From assembly GCA_963922205.1 (NCBI GenBank), contig CAWUHX010000010.1:1984001-2048000 (forward strand): a stretch of 64,000 nucleotides of DNA, written 5' to 3'. The translations under genes and the position numbers were made by a program. A model generated the notes under the pieces. The model saw nothing but the letters and a program-made list of their open reading frames with translations. It was not told the origin of the DNA and did not search any database. This DNA comes from Romanomermis culicivorax (Eukaryota > Nematoda > Enoplea > Mermithida > Mermithidae). Shown piece by piece: positions 39,801 through 49,482 of this stretch. Position 1 is the first letter of the stretch; every line of letters starts with the position of its first letter.

Positions 39801-42800
39801 CTGCAAAATATAGGCGAAGCAATTGCATGTGTCAATCTAGCGGCTTCCTTAATTGGACAATACAAAATGCGCTGCGACAACATAGTTATTATAACGTCGT
39901 ACAGCGCACAGGTTAAACAACTACGAGCAAAAGTAGAGGAAGCATGCAAAGCCATTTTAAATGGCACATATTTGCAGAATCACAGCTACTCACGTAGCGA
40001 ATTATTCGTTGAAGATCTACGCAAAATTCGAATTGGAACAGTAGACGGGTTTCAGGTGGTAAATTATGATTACTACTTAACTCACTATACATTACTTTAG
40101 GGTTTTTAACAGGGTCAAGAATCCGACATTGTCATCTACGACATCGTGCGATCAAATCAATATCTGACCATCGGATTCTTGGAAAACTTTAAACGTTTAA
40201 ATGTCGCAATAAGCCGTGCGCGATGCTTGCTTATTGTCGTTGGCAACGCTACTATGTTTCCATCGTTGGAAGCAGGAAAGTGTTTCATTGTAAACAAAGA
40301 TCAAATCAACACGGAGGGCCGACGACATTGGCGTAAATTGTTAGAATGGTAGGCAAAACTGATCAATTTATAACCTTATTTCAATTATAGTATATTGCAG
40401 TGCAGTATGTTTTAGTGCATTTTAGTGTAGTTATTTTTCTAAACTTTGATGTTTAGGTGTATTAACCATCGCTGCATACTCGATGCCGTTGGCAAAGAAA
40501 CATCGCTTCCATTTGAAGCCACTTGGCCCTGCATAGGCGACCAACACGAATTGGTGTTGGTTAGAAGTAAGACAGATTGAGTTATTTTAAGCATATACTA
40601 ATTTTAAAGTTGCATTTATATCTCTGTGTTTAGAAATGATGTCGACGCAATATGCACTGACCGTAGGCATACGCGAACATCTAGTAAACGAATTTCGTCA
40701 CGTCGTTATGCCTATTTTGGTCCAAAATGGTTGTCACGTCTACATGGCTCCCGTTTCCACCTATGTTGCCGGTTGGGCTGAAATTGTTGTGTCAGATGTA
40801 CAACAGAGCCTCCACAACCACGTTGTCAACATAATTACGAACAATCTGCGAAATTACGACGAAATGCGAGTCTGTAAGTACTATTAAATGGGACATGTTA
40901 TAGGATTTCCATTACACTAACAATTTTAACAGCTACAAGAAATTGCTTCGTAAACCCGTCGGAAGCTAATCGGGGTGTCGCTTGTCGATCTTGGAAATCG
41001 CAAATTTTCAAGAACGATTTACAGCTACCCAATTTTATGGACAACTGGCATTATCGGGATGCACATTACGCCGTATCGCACGGCATAAAAGGTATTTATT
41101 TGCTTTTTTATGGATATGTTTTCTGTTAGATAGATTTATTAGATTCTTCATAATCAATATTATCTTTTCTGAGTCCTGAAACATTTTCGCCGGACATTTC
41201 TATGACAATTTTGAAAAAATTTAAGATTTTTTAAAAAATTTTAAAAAATTTTAAAATTTTAAAATTTTGATTTTAAAGTGTTCCCCTGACCCTGTTTAGT
41301 ATGTCGAACTAGTTGGCAAACTTTTTTCGACATTTTTGAGTCGGAAATTCAGGTGATCCGTGAGAAAATAATCCGGGTTTTAGACATGCATGTCTAAAAC
41401 CCGGATCACTCGGCCACGGATCACTCAATTATTGAAGTGAAAAATTGTGTTCCGGGTTGGGGAAACATGTTTTCCTACGTTTCTGAGTACGGCGGACATT
41501 TCTATAACGAAATTAAAAAATTTTAAAATTTTTTTTTAAAAAATTTTAAAAAATTTTAAAAAATTTTAAAATTTCAAAATTTTGATTTTAAAGTGTTCCC
41601 CTGACCCTGTTTAGTATGTCGAACTAGTTGGCAAACTTTTTTCGACATTTTTGAGTCGGAAATTCAGGTGATCCGTGAGAAAATAATCCGGGTTTTAGAC
41701 ATGCATGTCTAAAACCCGGATCACTCGGCCACGGATCACTCAATTATTGAAGTGAAAAATTGTGTTCCGGGTTGGGGAAACATGTTTTCCTACGTTTCTG
41801 AGTACGGCGGACATTTCTATAACGAAATTAAAAAATTTTAAAATTTTTTAAAAAATTTTAAAAAATTTTAAAAAATTTTAAAATTTTAAAATTTTGATTT
41901 TAAAGTGTTCCCCTGACCCTGTTTAGTATGTCGAACTAGTTGGCAAACTTTTTTCGACATTTTTGAGTCTGAAATTCAGGTGATCCGTGAGAAAATAATC
42001 CGGGTTTTAGACATGCATGTCTAAAACCCGGATCACTCGGCCACGGATCACTCAATTATTGAAGTGAAAAATTGTGTTCCGGGTTGGGGAAACATGTTTT
42101 CCTACGTTTCTGAGTACGGCGGACATTTCTATAACGAAATTAAAAAATTTTAAATTTTTTTTTAAAATTTTAAAAAATTTAAAAAAATTTTAAAATTTTA
42201 AAATTTTGATTTTAATGTGTTCCCCTGACCCTGTTTAGTATGTCGAACTAGTTGGCAAACTTTTTTCGACATTTTTGAGTCTGAAATTCAGGTGATCCGT
42301 GAAAAAATAATCCGGGTTTTAGACATGCATGTCTAAAACCCGGATCACTCGGCCACGGATCACTCAATTATTGAAGTGAAAAATTGTGTTCCGGGTTGGG
42401 GAAACATGTTTTCCTACGTTTCTGAGTACGGCGGACATTTCTATAACGAATTAAAAAATTTTAAAATTTTTTAAAAAATTTTAAAAAATTTTAAAATTTC
42501 AAAATTTTGATTTTAAAGTGTTCCCCTGACCCTGTTTAGTATGTGGAACAAGTTGGCAATCTTTTTCCGACATTTTTATGTCTGAAATTTGGGTGATCCG
42601 GGAGTATCGGATCCGGGTATTCTAAAAACTCATTATAATTTATTTCAGTTCTTTCGCGACACATTGTTGTGTGGCATATACATTTACGCCACGATATTTT
42701 CCGATTGATGGTGGGGCAATTAACCAAACCGCCCTATTCAATTTATGACGAATATAAGAAACACCATATTCGGTTGATAACCGAAGACGGACAAATCGCC

Positions 42801-43028
42801 ACGGTGTACGAATTTATGTGCGGATATTTGACGACGACGCGAGGTTACAGGCCGAAAGCAGATTGGAGCCTCGAAACGGCTTACAATTATTTCGTCCACT
42901 GCTTGCGGGACCTATTGCTCAAATGGGAAAGAATGAACAAAAATCAACAGGCGAGGAAGGAGGCCGATGATTTGGCCAATATAGCCCGTCAAAGGGGTAT
43001 ACACGTCCCGATGGACGTATTCTATTAG
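36830..43028 (+). CDS. UPF1-type SF1 helicase of the MULE, complete
   Basis: Fourteen exons: 36830-36874, 36936-37168, 37566-37909, 37967-38204, 38290-38623, 38681-38967, 39049-39328, 39392-39605, 39691-40055, 40113-40348, 40457-40566, 40634-40873, 40933-41091, 42649-43028. The sum is 3465 nt, giving 1154 aa. SF1 motifs in order: I GPPGTGKT (~399-406); Ia TAPSNTAVD; II DEAAQ (~565); III GDPCQLGP (~592); IV NQQYRMHP (~634); V VDGFQGQESD (~777); VI LNVAISRAR (~809). Motifs II-VI are of the UPF1/SMUBP2/SETX type, which unwinds RNA or DNA 5' to 3' (family knowledge). The N-terminal 398 residues and the C-terminal ~290 residues are not recognised. Intron 13 contains the 311-bp tandem array. Transcribed away from the transposase gene. 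Confidence 0.9.
37224..37489. repeat. G/C-run MITE-like insert in helicase intron 2, copy 2
   Basis: Same 10-bp inverted ends CATACCTGTA and TACAGGTATG as at 27469-27736. The G and C runs have different lengths, as expected for homopolymers between alleles or between sequencing errors. Confidence 0.6.
41190..42610 (-). repeat. Right internal tandem array, about 311-bp units
   Basis: Five units inside helicase intron 13, in inverted orientation to the left array. The marker CCCTGACCCTGTTTAGTATG recurs at about 41287, 41602, 41913, 42224 and 42526. Perfect 36-bp palindromes lie at 41371-41406, 41686-41721, 41998-42033 and 42310-42345. The last unit is degenerate (ATCCGGGTATTCTAAAAAC). The intron donor is at 41092 and the acceptor ends at 42648, so the array is spliced out of the helicase message. 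Confidence 0.92.
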
Positions 43029-43449
43029 TTTTTGTATTTTTCCGTATTTTTTTGTTATTGTTTTTGTTACTAGTCTACCGGTGTTCCGGGTGCCGTTTTC
43101 GTTTGTATTCCACTTTTTGTATTAGTTTTTGTACATACTAGTCCAACGCGATTTTTCTTTCAAGTAAATTAAGTTTCACATTCTTATTTACGGAGGGAAA
43201 CTGTAGGGTTGATAGTGTAAATAGTAATAGGTAAACTACATATATGAATAATATCATACAAATATAATTCACAGTTTACTGAATTGGAATTTTTCAACTT
43301 GAGGACGTTAGTATTTCAGTGATTCATTATATTCTAACTAATAATGTACGAATCAGATGCTGAACAAACTTATTTTTATACAACAATGTATTTGTATTTG
43401 CCCATGATCGGATATTACGGATCACACTATAACTGAAAAGGCACATGCA

Positions 43450-46320
43450 AAATAATTCTTCCAACCCGTAGAAATAATGTTCCATTCGAATGCAGCAAAT
43501 AGATATACCGAACATGAATATTGTTGTCAAACAGTAGAACAACCCTCGGTTCTGTTAATCTGCAGTTAAACCACGCCAATTATCAAATCACAATTAATGA
43601 ATTCTATTATTCTGCAGTTAAACCACACCTATTATAAAAGCGCAGGTCCTCAAGTTTGGGTGGACTACTGTTTTCTTTAAAATTCCTTTAAACCTATTTT
43701 TATACAACATTCACAACCATCTATAAACACATGCTAAATAGTTTTTTCAACCCGTAGAAATAATGTTCCATTCAAATTAAGCAGATTCATATAACAAACG
43801 TGAATAAAACAACCAACAGTAGGTCGGGCTCTGTTAATCTGTCGTTAAACCACTTTTCCTCGTCGAAAAGTGAAAAGCAGGTTTCAAATGCTAAGGGCGA
43901 AAAACGAAAAGCAGGTTCGACTACTGTTTTTTAAAATTTGTTGCATTGCAACCTATTTTTTGCATTGCGACCTATTGTGATAAGACGGATCACACTACAA
44001 ACCAAATACTCATGCTGAACTTTTGTTCCAACCCGTAGAAATAATGTTTCACTTGAATCCAGTGGATATATCATGTCATGGACAGAAATGCTAACAAGAT
44101 AATTGGACCAGTCTGTTAATCTGTCGTTAGACCACACTCAGCATATAGCTGTAAGTGGCTTGTAAGGCCAAAGACTAAGCTAAAATTGGCTGGTCCAAAT
44201 TATCTTCTTTTCTTCTTTTCACTTTTAAAACTTTTTTTCTTAATTTTTTTCCATTTCAAACCATATTCCGAATAAGACGGATCACACTACAATGTCGGAT
44301 AAGACGGATCACTCTACAAACATAATACTCATGCTAACCTTTGATTCCAACCCGTAGAAATAATGTTTCACTAATTTCAGGTGGATATATTATGTTGTCG
44401 ACATGAATGCTAAAAAGGTAATTGGACCAGTCTATTAATCTGCCATTAGACCACTCTCAATGAAAAGCTGTAAGCGGCTTGTAAGGCCCAACAGCAAAAA
44501 GCAAGTTCACTGGTCCAAATTACCTTTTTTCTTTGTTATTGTGTTATGTGAATGTCGGATCATACGGATCACACTACAATGTCGGATCAGACCAATCATA
44601 CTACAAACCAAAAACACATGCTACATTTATGTTCCAACCCGTAGATATAATGTTTCACTCAAATCCAGTGGATACATATAGTCCTCATCGGGAATAATGG
44701 CAAGGCAGTAGAACAGCCGTATTGATCTGTTGTTAGACCACAATTTATTGAGCAACCAAATGCTCTTCCTTCGGTTGACTACTGTTTTGCTAAAACTGTA
44801 TTTTGATTTGATCCAAAATACTATATCAGTGAGGTGAAATCCAGAAAACGACAATTATATGGATCCATATGACATACATTTATTCTTAATCGACCCGTCG
44901 GCATGATGTTTCAATGCTTTTCTCTTCTTTATATACACCTGCAAACGAGACTACATTATGTAATTGAACATACCGAACAAGGATTCCGTATGAATCCCAT
45001 TTTGATCCCACAACAAAGCAGGAAATGGCTTAACTACTGTTCTATCAGATGTTGAACATCTTCTAGATGTTATTCGGGATAATGTCACGGTTGTTGTTCA
45101 ATCGTTTTACAAAATATTCCTTTTCAAAATTTTTTTCAAACTTTCCAAATAAACTTACAATACTTTTTTCTAACCCGTACAAATAATGTTTCAATGAATT
45201 GCAGGAGATACATATAGCAAAAATGAATTAAATTGTCAAACAGTAGAACACTAGGATGATTAATCTGAAGTTAAACCACACCTAAATGACGAACAATCTT
45301 GGCTGGACTACTGTTTTTGAATTTTTTCTCAATAAAACTATGAAAAAATTTCCTTACTCATAACGAAGGAAAAATAGAAAATAGAAGAAGAAAGCTTTTC
45401 TTTACGTATTCATAAAGACACGGATCCGTACACAAAATTTAAATAAACCACTCCACGGATCCAGATTCGTAAAATAATTTTCTGCCTAAACATATAAGGC
45501 TGGGTAAACATATATGGCTGGGTAAACATACATGACTGGGTAAACACAGTTATTTGCAATAAAAGAGGTTAATGTTTGCTCAACTAACATTATACACGGA
45601 TCCAGATCCGTACAATAAAAAAAATCCTAATACACATACATTTATTCTATATCATCCCGTCGACGTGATGTTTCAATGCTTTTCTCTTCTTTATATACAC
45701 CTGCAAAAGAGACTTCATTATGTAATTGAACCAACCGACTAAAGATCTGGTACAGATCCGATTTTGATCCAATAACGAAGAAAGAAAGCAACATCAACGG
45801 CTTAACTACTGTTCTATCGGATGTTGAACGTCTTCGGGATGTTATTTGGGATCATGTCACGGTTGTTGTTCAATCGTTTTACAAAATATTTCTTTCCAAA
45901 ATTATTTTGGACTAGAAATTGGACTACTGTTTTTGAATTTTTTCTCAATAAAACTATGAAAATTTTACTACCATGGTAAAATACGAAAAATTTTACTCTA
46001 GGTGGAAATTTGATAAAAATTTTGATCCGGATCAATAGTCATGATCCAGATTAAAATGTGATTATGTGACGTTAATTTACTAATCACCAAGGAAAAATAT
46101 AAACATATATGGCTGGGAAAACATAATGGCTGGGTAAACACGGTTATTCGCAATAAAAGTGGTTAATGTTTGCTCAACTAACATTATACACGGATCCAGA
46201 TCCGTACAAATAATTGCAATGAAAAAAATCCTAATAAACATGCATTTATTCTATATCATCCCGTCGACGTGATGTTTCAATGCTTTTCTCTACTTTATAT
46301 ACACCTGCAAAAGAGACTTC
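43450..46320 (-). promoter_or_regulatory. Right sub-terminal array of TATA-bearing cassettes
   Basis: About nine units reading inwards on the minus strand. The box that reads CAACCCGTAGAAATAATGTT on the + strand occurs near 43460, 43750, 44032, 44349 and 44636. Related forms occur near 44900, 45175, 45660 and 46260. Each is followed on the + strand by a TATATA-like box 25-50 bp away, then ACATTATGTAATTGAAC or a TCTGTTAATCTGTCGTTA hairpin-like box. The arrangement mirrors 14340-17770. The promoter role is inferred. Confidence 0.5.
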
Positions 46321-46910
46321 TTCATGTAATTGAACCAACCGACTAAAGATCCGTACGGATCCAATTTTGATCCCATAACTAAACAAGAGGTCAATATTAA
46401 TGGCTTAACAACCGTTCTATCAGATGTTCAACATCTGATAGAAGTTGCTCGGGATGATTCACGGTTGTGGTTCAATCGTTTTACAATTTTCTTTTCTGAA
46501 AAATTTTACTCTAGGTGAAAATTTGAAAAAAAAATTCGATCGGTATCATTATGTGACGTTAATTTACTCATCACGACGGTAAAATACGAAAAATTTTACT
46601 CTAGGTGAAAATTTGAAAAAAAAATTTTGATCCGGATCAAAATTTTGATCCGGATCAAAATATGATGATGTGACGTTAATTTACTCATCACGACGTTAAA
46701 ATACGAAAAATTTTACTCTAGGTGAAAATTTGAAAAAAAAAATTGATCCGGATCAAAAATATTGATCTGGATCAAATTCTGATCATGTGACGTGAAAATA
46801 CTCATCACGACGAAAAAATTCGAAAAATTTTGATCTAGATCAAAAAATTTTGATCTGGATCAAAAATTTTGATCCGGATCAAAAAATCATGATCCGGATC
46901 AAAAATTCGG
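46020..46910. repeat. Right cluster of GATCCGGATC palindromes
   Basis: Many copies of TTGATCCGGATCAAAA and variants with the spacer ATTTTACTCTAGGTGAAAAT and GTGACGTTAATTTACTCATC. Mirrors 14020-14300. Confidence 0.8.
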
Positions 46911-46970
46911 GTTCCCGATCAAAAATTAATACATACAAACCCGATCCGTGGGGGGTGATCCGTGACGAAA

Positions 46971-47177
46971 ATCCGGGTTTTAGACGAATTTTCCACGGAT
47001 CCGGATCACCGGACTGATCCGCCATGATCCGTGATAATCCGGGTTTTAGACACCTAAAAACATGGTTTGGCGAGCCAAACCCCCGATCCGCCGATCCGCC
47101 GATCCGTGGTGATCCGGGTTTTAGACACCCGATCCGGATCCGGATCCGTGAACATGATCCGGGTTTTAGTACTACCC
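46971..47177. promoter_or_regulatory. Right terminal half-site cluster
   Basis: Inverted copies of the terminal word (ATCCGGGTTTTAG) at 46971-46985, 47037-47051, 47112-47126 and 47157-47169, then the end AGTACTACCC. Mirrors the left cluster nearly base for base. Confidence 0.65.
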
Positions 47178-47186
47178 CAGAAAATT
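47178..47186. repeat. Right 9-bp target-site duplication
   Basis: CAGAAAATT, identical to 13744-13752 and directly adjoining the right end of the element. Confidence 0.9.
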
Positions 47187-48252
47187 GACAAAAATAGACA
47201 CCACCCTGAAAATTGTTTGTAACAAAGCCTTTTACTACTCAAAAATTGAAAGGGTAGTCGAGTCAATCTGTGACGATGCGCAAAAGGTGCCGTCGTGCAT
47301 TTCCCTCTGAACCCGTAGACTTGATGTTGCTCATTCAAGTCACGTCCCCAGATCTGGATACTTTTGACGGGCACGGCTGCAGTCGCAACGGGCTGTGCAG
47401 TCGGCGGTAGAGAGGCTACCACCCAGTGTGCGAGAACCATCACAAATCCACTTTGGAGAAATTTTATTCAAAAATTTATTCTTATTTGACATCAGTTTTT
47501 ATGCAGAGTTGTGGCATCCTGCATACCAGCATGACCATTTGTGCGAAAAATATGGAAACTCCGTGAAATCCATCTCTTACAAATTCCGGAGTGTTTTTTT
47601 TCAAGCATACATCAAATGTAAAATTCTTCACTAAAATGGGGATCGCGCGTACAGGCAAGATTTTGAACTGCTTGATGAATTCCATTGCTTCTGAAGTACA
47701 CTGTAGACATGACCCACTAAATTTTCATCTCACTCATCACATGGATTAATAAAGCCTGCAATATTCCTAGATCATGATCAACCTAGAGAAAAATTATTGC
47801 TTGCAACTTGAACTATTTTAACGCTTGACATGACGCCACCGCGCATAAAAAGATAACACGACGAATCCAAAAATTTCAATATTAGATAAGAGAACTAATT
47901 CCGACGATTAATTTTTAGAATTAATTCACTATGGAATTCGATAGGTTATAAAGTGCATAAGTACCGAAAAATCAGTAGGCAATACTGACGCTTGTATCTC
48001 CATTCCCCGACCATCCTTTTTCCCCGACCAATGCTTCCCGATTCCCCGAGCAATGTAAAGTTTCTCGGACGACTGAATTTTTGTAATGATCCCGATTCCC
48101 TGAGCATTGAGCACATTTTTTGTTTGAAATTTCTTAATCAAGAAAGCAATTACATACATGATGTTTCATGAAAAAAGATGCACATTGTTGTTTCGTTGCA
48201 GAGTAAATCAGAATGTAAAAGTTTGATATAGCTTCGACAGATAACCTTTTAC
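47187..48252. other. Spacer between the MULE and the LTR element
   Basis: The first 250 bp is GC-richer, with an open minus-strand frame that I could not assign. The rest is AT-rich. At 48005-48029 there is a CCCCGACCATCC-type repeat whose inverted copy lies beyond the LTR element at 58334-58359. No gene recognised. Confidence 0.4.
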
Positions 48253-48256
48253 ATAT
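48253..48256. repeat. Left 4-bp target duplication of the LTR element
   Basis: ATAT immediately before the 5' LTR; the same four bases follow the 3' LTR at 57798-57801. Four base pairs fits Ty3/Gypsy integration, but such a short AT word could match by chance. Confidence 0.6.
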
Positions 48257-49143
48257 TGTCAAGGAGTGCAAAAATTTGTATAATTTTTATGTAAGTTTTC
48301 GCGAAAATATTTATTCCTCATTTTCTCATCACATGTACAATAATTAGAAATCCATTAGTGTTCTCTATTGTTTTCAAGAGTCTGGTTTCCTAGTTGGAAA
48401 CCAGACTATTTTTCAAGTACTTTGTTATTGTCACATATTTTCGTACTCGTAATTTACTCAGCAGGAAACGAAGAGATTGGCACATGTTAAAAACAAAAAA
48501 CACTTTTCCTCAACATACAAAAATGGGTTCATATGTTTTGAACCCTCCGACAAATTGGAAACTAATTATGCACAGCGGGGCTCCCAGAACCACGCCCCAA
48601 GAAAGTGGATGTTGACTCGAAAATGGAAGAAGAGTGGTTCTTCTTTCAGTCTTTTGGTTCTGCAGTTTTCGAGTTGGCTGGTTGGACTTTACGCGATTAC
48701 GCTCGCTGTTTTAGTTTGCTGGTACATTACGCGACTTCGTTCGCTGCTTTGGTTGGTTGATCTTTACGCGACTACGCTCGCTGCTCCAGTTGGTTTGTCG
48801 TTACGCGACTTTGCTCGCTCGCACCTTACAGTCCGTCGGACTTTGAAACGATTTACGTTTTGGTTTGAGGCAATTGCATTGCCTATACTTTACGGGACTC
48901 GGGCTTCGATACCAGCCGCTTCCCTGCTTCCAAATTGTCATCCGATACCCGGAAAACGAACATTTATTTTCAAGTAAATTGTGCCAATCTTTTACGCCCA
49001 ATCGCTACGCGCCACCCTCGCGCCTTTTTGTCACGCCTTTGTAAGTATTGCCTTATCCACGTTATTTACTGTAAGTTATCTAATAAATATCAAAAAACCC
49101 CAGTTCTACAGTAATTCACTTAAACTCAAGAAAGGTCGTGACA
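48257..49143 (+). repeat. 5' LTR
   Basis: Starts TGTC and ends GACA. Contains a TATA-like TTTGTATAATTTTTATG near the left edge, AATAAATATC (poly(A) signal) about 60 bp from the right edge, and four imperfect copies of a 20-bp word TTACGCGACTACGCTCGCTG at 48688-48820. The 166-codon open frame at 48477-48977 runs across these repeats and is probably incidental. Confidence 0.93.
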
Positions 49144-49150
49144 TAAATCT

Positions 49151-49168
49151 TGGTGACCTAATAACAGG
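49151..49168 (+). other. Putative tRNA primer-binding site
   Basis: TGGTGACCTAATAACAGG, seven bases after the 5' LTR, begins with the TGG expected of a tRNA 3'-end complement. I could not assign the tRNA. The spacing of seven is larger than usual, so the call is tentative. Confidence 0.4.
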
Positions 49169-49482
49169 GGGCAAAGTTAGAAAAACAACGAACCTTTTCG
49201 AATTTTGGTGGGGACATATTTGATCGTCCCCCTCTTTCTAAAAAAAAAAAGAAAAACAAACATATTTTTGTCTTTTTCCGATTTTCTGATAATCGGCGTG
49301 GAAAAATCAATTCGATTTCTCCCCTTGCAAAAACAAGACAACTTCTCGATTCACATAAGCTTTTTTTGGGTATCATAACTGGGTTTTCGAGCATACCAAA
49401 TCTGGAAAGTAAACGTGCCGAAACCCTAAGTGAAACATTTCTGCGCATTGAACAAGAAGCTAAAAGCCAAATTATTGGAAAA

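Larger units (their letters stand above)
31073..40720. repeat. Second copy of the 9.66 kb MULE core
   Basis: Matches 21313-30972 in order and orientation from ATAACAAGTAGCTGTATC to CCTATTTTGG, with scattered single-base differences and homopolymer length changes. The copies end exactly at the gap (right edge of copy 1, left edge of copy 2), as expected when two haplotype contigs are joined end to end. Confidence 0.93.
13753..47177. mobile_element. Giant Mutator-like (MULE) transposon with helicase
   Basis: The ends are GGGTAGTACTAAAACCCGG and its inverse, flanked by a perfect 9-bp duplication. The element has long complex inverted arms, a DDE/SWIM MULE transposase gene (18326-24013, minus), a UPF1-type helicase gene (36830-43028, plus) and a small Arg-rich gene. 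As assembled it is 33,425 bp. It contains a 100-N gap and a near-identical 9.66 kb repeat of its core, so the true length is probably about 23.7 kb. Both full gene models are open, and the duplication and termini are intact, so the element may have moved recently. The carrier family is secure (transposase plus duplication length). The role of the helicase is inferred. Confidence 0.9.
43029..47177. repeat. Right inverted arm of the giant MULE
   Basis: Mirror of the left arm, ending AGTACTACCC. It starts with T-rich sequence after the helicase stop codon and then carries the cassette array, the palindrome cluster and the terminal half-sites. No gene was recognised; the open frame at 46330-46518 is the mirror of the one at 14321-14509 and runs across repeat units. 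Confidence 0.85.

Noticed and set aside
41190..42610. CRISPR array
   Set aside because: Units are ~311 bp, long and nearly identical, with no short repeat-spacer alternation; the context is a eukaryotic intron.
13753..47177. Helitron, because of the helicase
   Set aside because: The helicase lacks a Rep domain, the ends are inverted repeats with a 9-bp duplication, and a MULE transposase is present.
47311..47330. Cassette-like word AACCCGTAGACTTGATGTT outside the right end of the MULE
   Set aside because: A single partial match without the TATA or hairpin boxes; the element end is fixed by the 9-bp duplication at 47178.
47054..47443. 129-codon minus-strand frame spanning the MULE right edge
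   Set aside because: Half of it lies in the terminal repeat, so it is a chance fusion; the outer half could be an old coding remnant but shows no recognisable motif.
48477..48977. 166-codon open frame in the LTR as a gene
   Set aside because: It runs across the 20-bp tandem words, is present identically in both LTRs, shows no family resemblance, and overlaps other open frames.
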